This document shows positions 62,791-64,000 of a stretch of DNA of 64,000 bases, piece by piece. Position 1 is the stretch's first letter. Every line of letters begins with the position of its first letter. A program made the position numbers and the translations under genes. The DNA is from Sympetrum striolatum (taxonomy: Eukaryota; Arthropoda; Insecta; Odonata; Libellulidae), in assembly GCA_947579665.1 (NCBI GenBank), contig OX388344.1:8488346-8552345 (forward strand), written 5' to 3'. Below the pieces are notes generated by a model. It did not search any database, was not told the origin of the DNA, and saw nothing but the letters and a program-made list of their open reading frames with translations.

Positions 62791-64000
62791 ACAAACTGAA
62801 ATTTCACTGATTTCTTTTTTTGAGTTTTCATCGTTTTTTGAGTTAACTGCTTAAAAAATTGATAATTTCCATTTAGTATTAGTAAAAAACGTGAATAACA
62901 ATAAGATGAGTCCATAATTGACCTAAAGTTCTAAATTTTTAGAAAATATGGCCATAAAAATGAAATCTCATTGATTTTTTCGAGTTTACGACGTTTTTGG
63001 GTAAACTGCTTAGAAAAATGTTTTTTTTTGAAGAATTTAGTTAGATCTCGTCATAAACTTTAAAATGGATACAAGCATGACTACCTTTTCCAAATTTTCA
63101 GCAAAATATGGCCAAAAAACTGAAATTTCACTGATTTATGTTTTCGAGTTTTTGACGTTTTTTGAAAAAACTGCCTTGAAAAATTGAAAATATCTAATAT
63201 CTTTCGATTTTTTGACGTTTTTTGTGTTACCTGCAACGTAAAATTGAAATTATCTAAAAAATTTGGATGGATCTCGTTAAAACAACAAAAATAAGCCCAA
63301 ACTTGACCTGTTTTCTTTCAATTTTTAGCAAAATATGGCCACAAACATGAAATTTCAATGGTTTTATTCGAATTTTCGACGTTTTTTGGTTTAACTGCTG
63401 GGAAAAATTAAAAATTTGCGTAGAATTCGGTCAGATCTCGTCAAAAACTTTAATATGAGTACAAACTTGAATAGTTTTGCAGAATATTCGCCAAAATATG
63501 GCCAAAAACCTGAAAATTCATTGATTTATTGTTTCGAGTTTTCGACATTTTTTTCTTAAAAGCTCCAAAAAATTTTAATTATCCATACAAAATTGGTAGA
63601 TCTCGTCAATAACATTAAAATGAGTCCAAAATTGACCAGTTTTTCGCAATTTTTAGCAAAATATTGCCACAAACATGAAATTTCAACTATTTTTTTCGAG
63701 TTTTTGACGTTTTTGGGATAATTGCAGAGAAAAATTGAATATTAGTGAAGTAGTCTGTTAGATCTCGTCATGAACTTTAAAATGAATAAAAACATGACTA
63801 ATTTTGCTCAATCTTCAGCAAAATATGGCCAAAAGCCTGATATTTCAACATTTTTTTTTCGAGTTTTTGACATTTTTTGAGTTAACTGCTTTGAAAAATT
63901 GAAAATAACTAGACATATTTGTTAAATATCGTCAATAACATTAACATGAGTCCAAAATTGACAAGTATTTCTCAATTTTTAGCAAAATACGGCTTCAAAC
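62791..64000 (+). repeat. Satellite B, diverged right part matching the left edge
   Basis: From here the monomers leave the core type and align with about 23,500-24,710 at an offset of about 39,291 bp. Shared features are a CTGCAACGTAAAATTG / CTGTAACGTAAAATTG monomer (63,231 and 23,938), the AAAATGGATACAAGCATG word, and GGTTTTATTCGAATTTTCG (63,360 and 24,069). The array continues beyond the window. Confidence 0.85.

Noticed and set aside
12785..64000. CRISPR-like array
   Set aside because: The repeats are contiguous 91- or 163-bp tandem monomers without unique spacers, in a eukaryotic context with no cas genes.
16849..64000. CENP-B box in satellite B
   Set aside because: The closest word, TTCGACGTTTTTTGGG, lacks the required central A and the CGGG end.

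Overview
The window looks like nuclear DNA of an animal, most likely an arthropod. It is AT-rich throughout, has GT-AG exon/intron boundaries, carries a decayed protein-primed DNA polymerase of the Polinton/adintovirus type common in insect genomes and a decayed Tigger/pogo transposase, and then runs into about 51 kb of satellite DNA. Nothing bacterial is seen. I cannot name the species.

Bases 1-12,770 are a gene-poor, transposon-littered flank. The only likely host coding sequence is a short GC-rich terminal exon (2,468-2,577) with a Pro/Met/Gly/Arg tail like that of the spliceosomal protein SmB. Around it lie old dispersed repeats, including a diverged direct repeat (3,021-3,512), a 12-bp-arm hairpin (3,632-3,662) and two inverted copies of a GC-richer, tRNA-like repeat (4,875-5,306 and 10,976-11,390). 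Between the inverted copies sit an unrecognised minus-strand reading frame (6,021-6,593), a string of small phase-1 exon-like blocks (6,744-7,663), and a broken family-B DNA polymerase (7,667-10,656). The polymerase still shows Exo II, Exo III, motif A and a changed motif C, but the stretches that should carry Exo I and motif B are gone. The C-terminal part of a Tigger/jerky-like transposase follows on the minus strand (11,436-12,115).

Bases 12,785-16,848 are satellite A: monomers of about 91 bp in three alternating types, giving a trimer of about 275 bp. One type repeatedly carries a sequence matching 8 of the 9 fixed positions of the mammalian CENP-B box. At about 16,849 the array switches to satellite B, an unrelated monomer of about 160-165 bp that runs in one orientation to the window end, some 290 copies.

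Satellite B is layered. The left part (16.85-26 kb) is diverged and keeps an older repeat of about 2.4 kb. The core (26-62.8 kb) is highly homogenised and organised in long higher-order repeats: a 24-monomer unit of about 3.88 kb, a longer variant of 5.30 kb, and a mosaic of blocks copied at offsets of about 4,394, 4,010, 8,848 and 11,780 bp. From 62.8 kb the sequence returns to the diverged type and realigns with 23.5-24.7 kb at an offset of about 39.29 kb.

No functional gene set acts together here. The window is best read as the edge of a pericentromeric or other heterochromatic block. The array architecture is its most informative content. All the transposon and virus-derived genes are broken.
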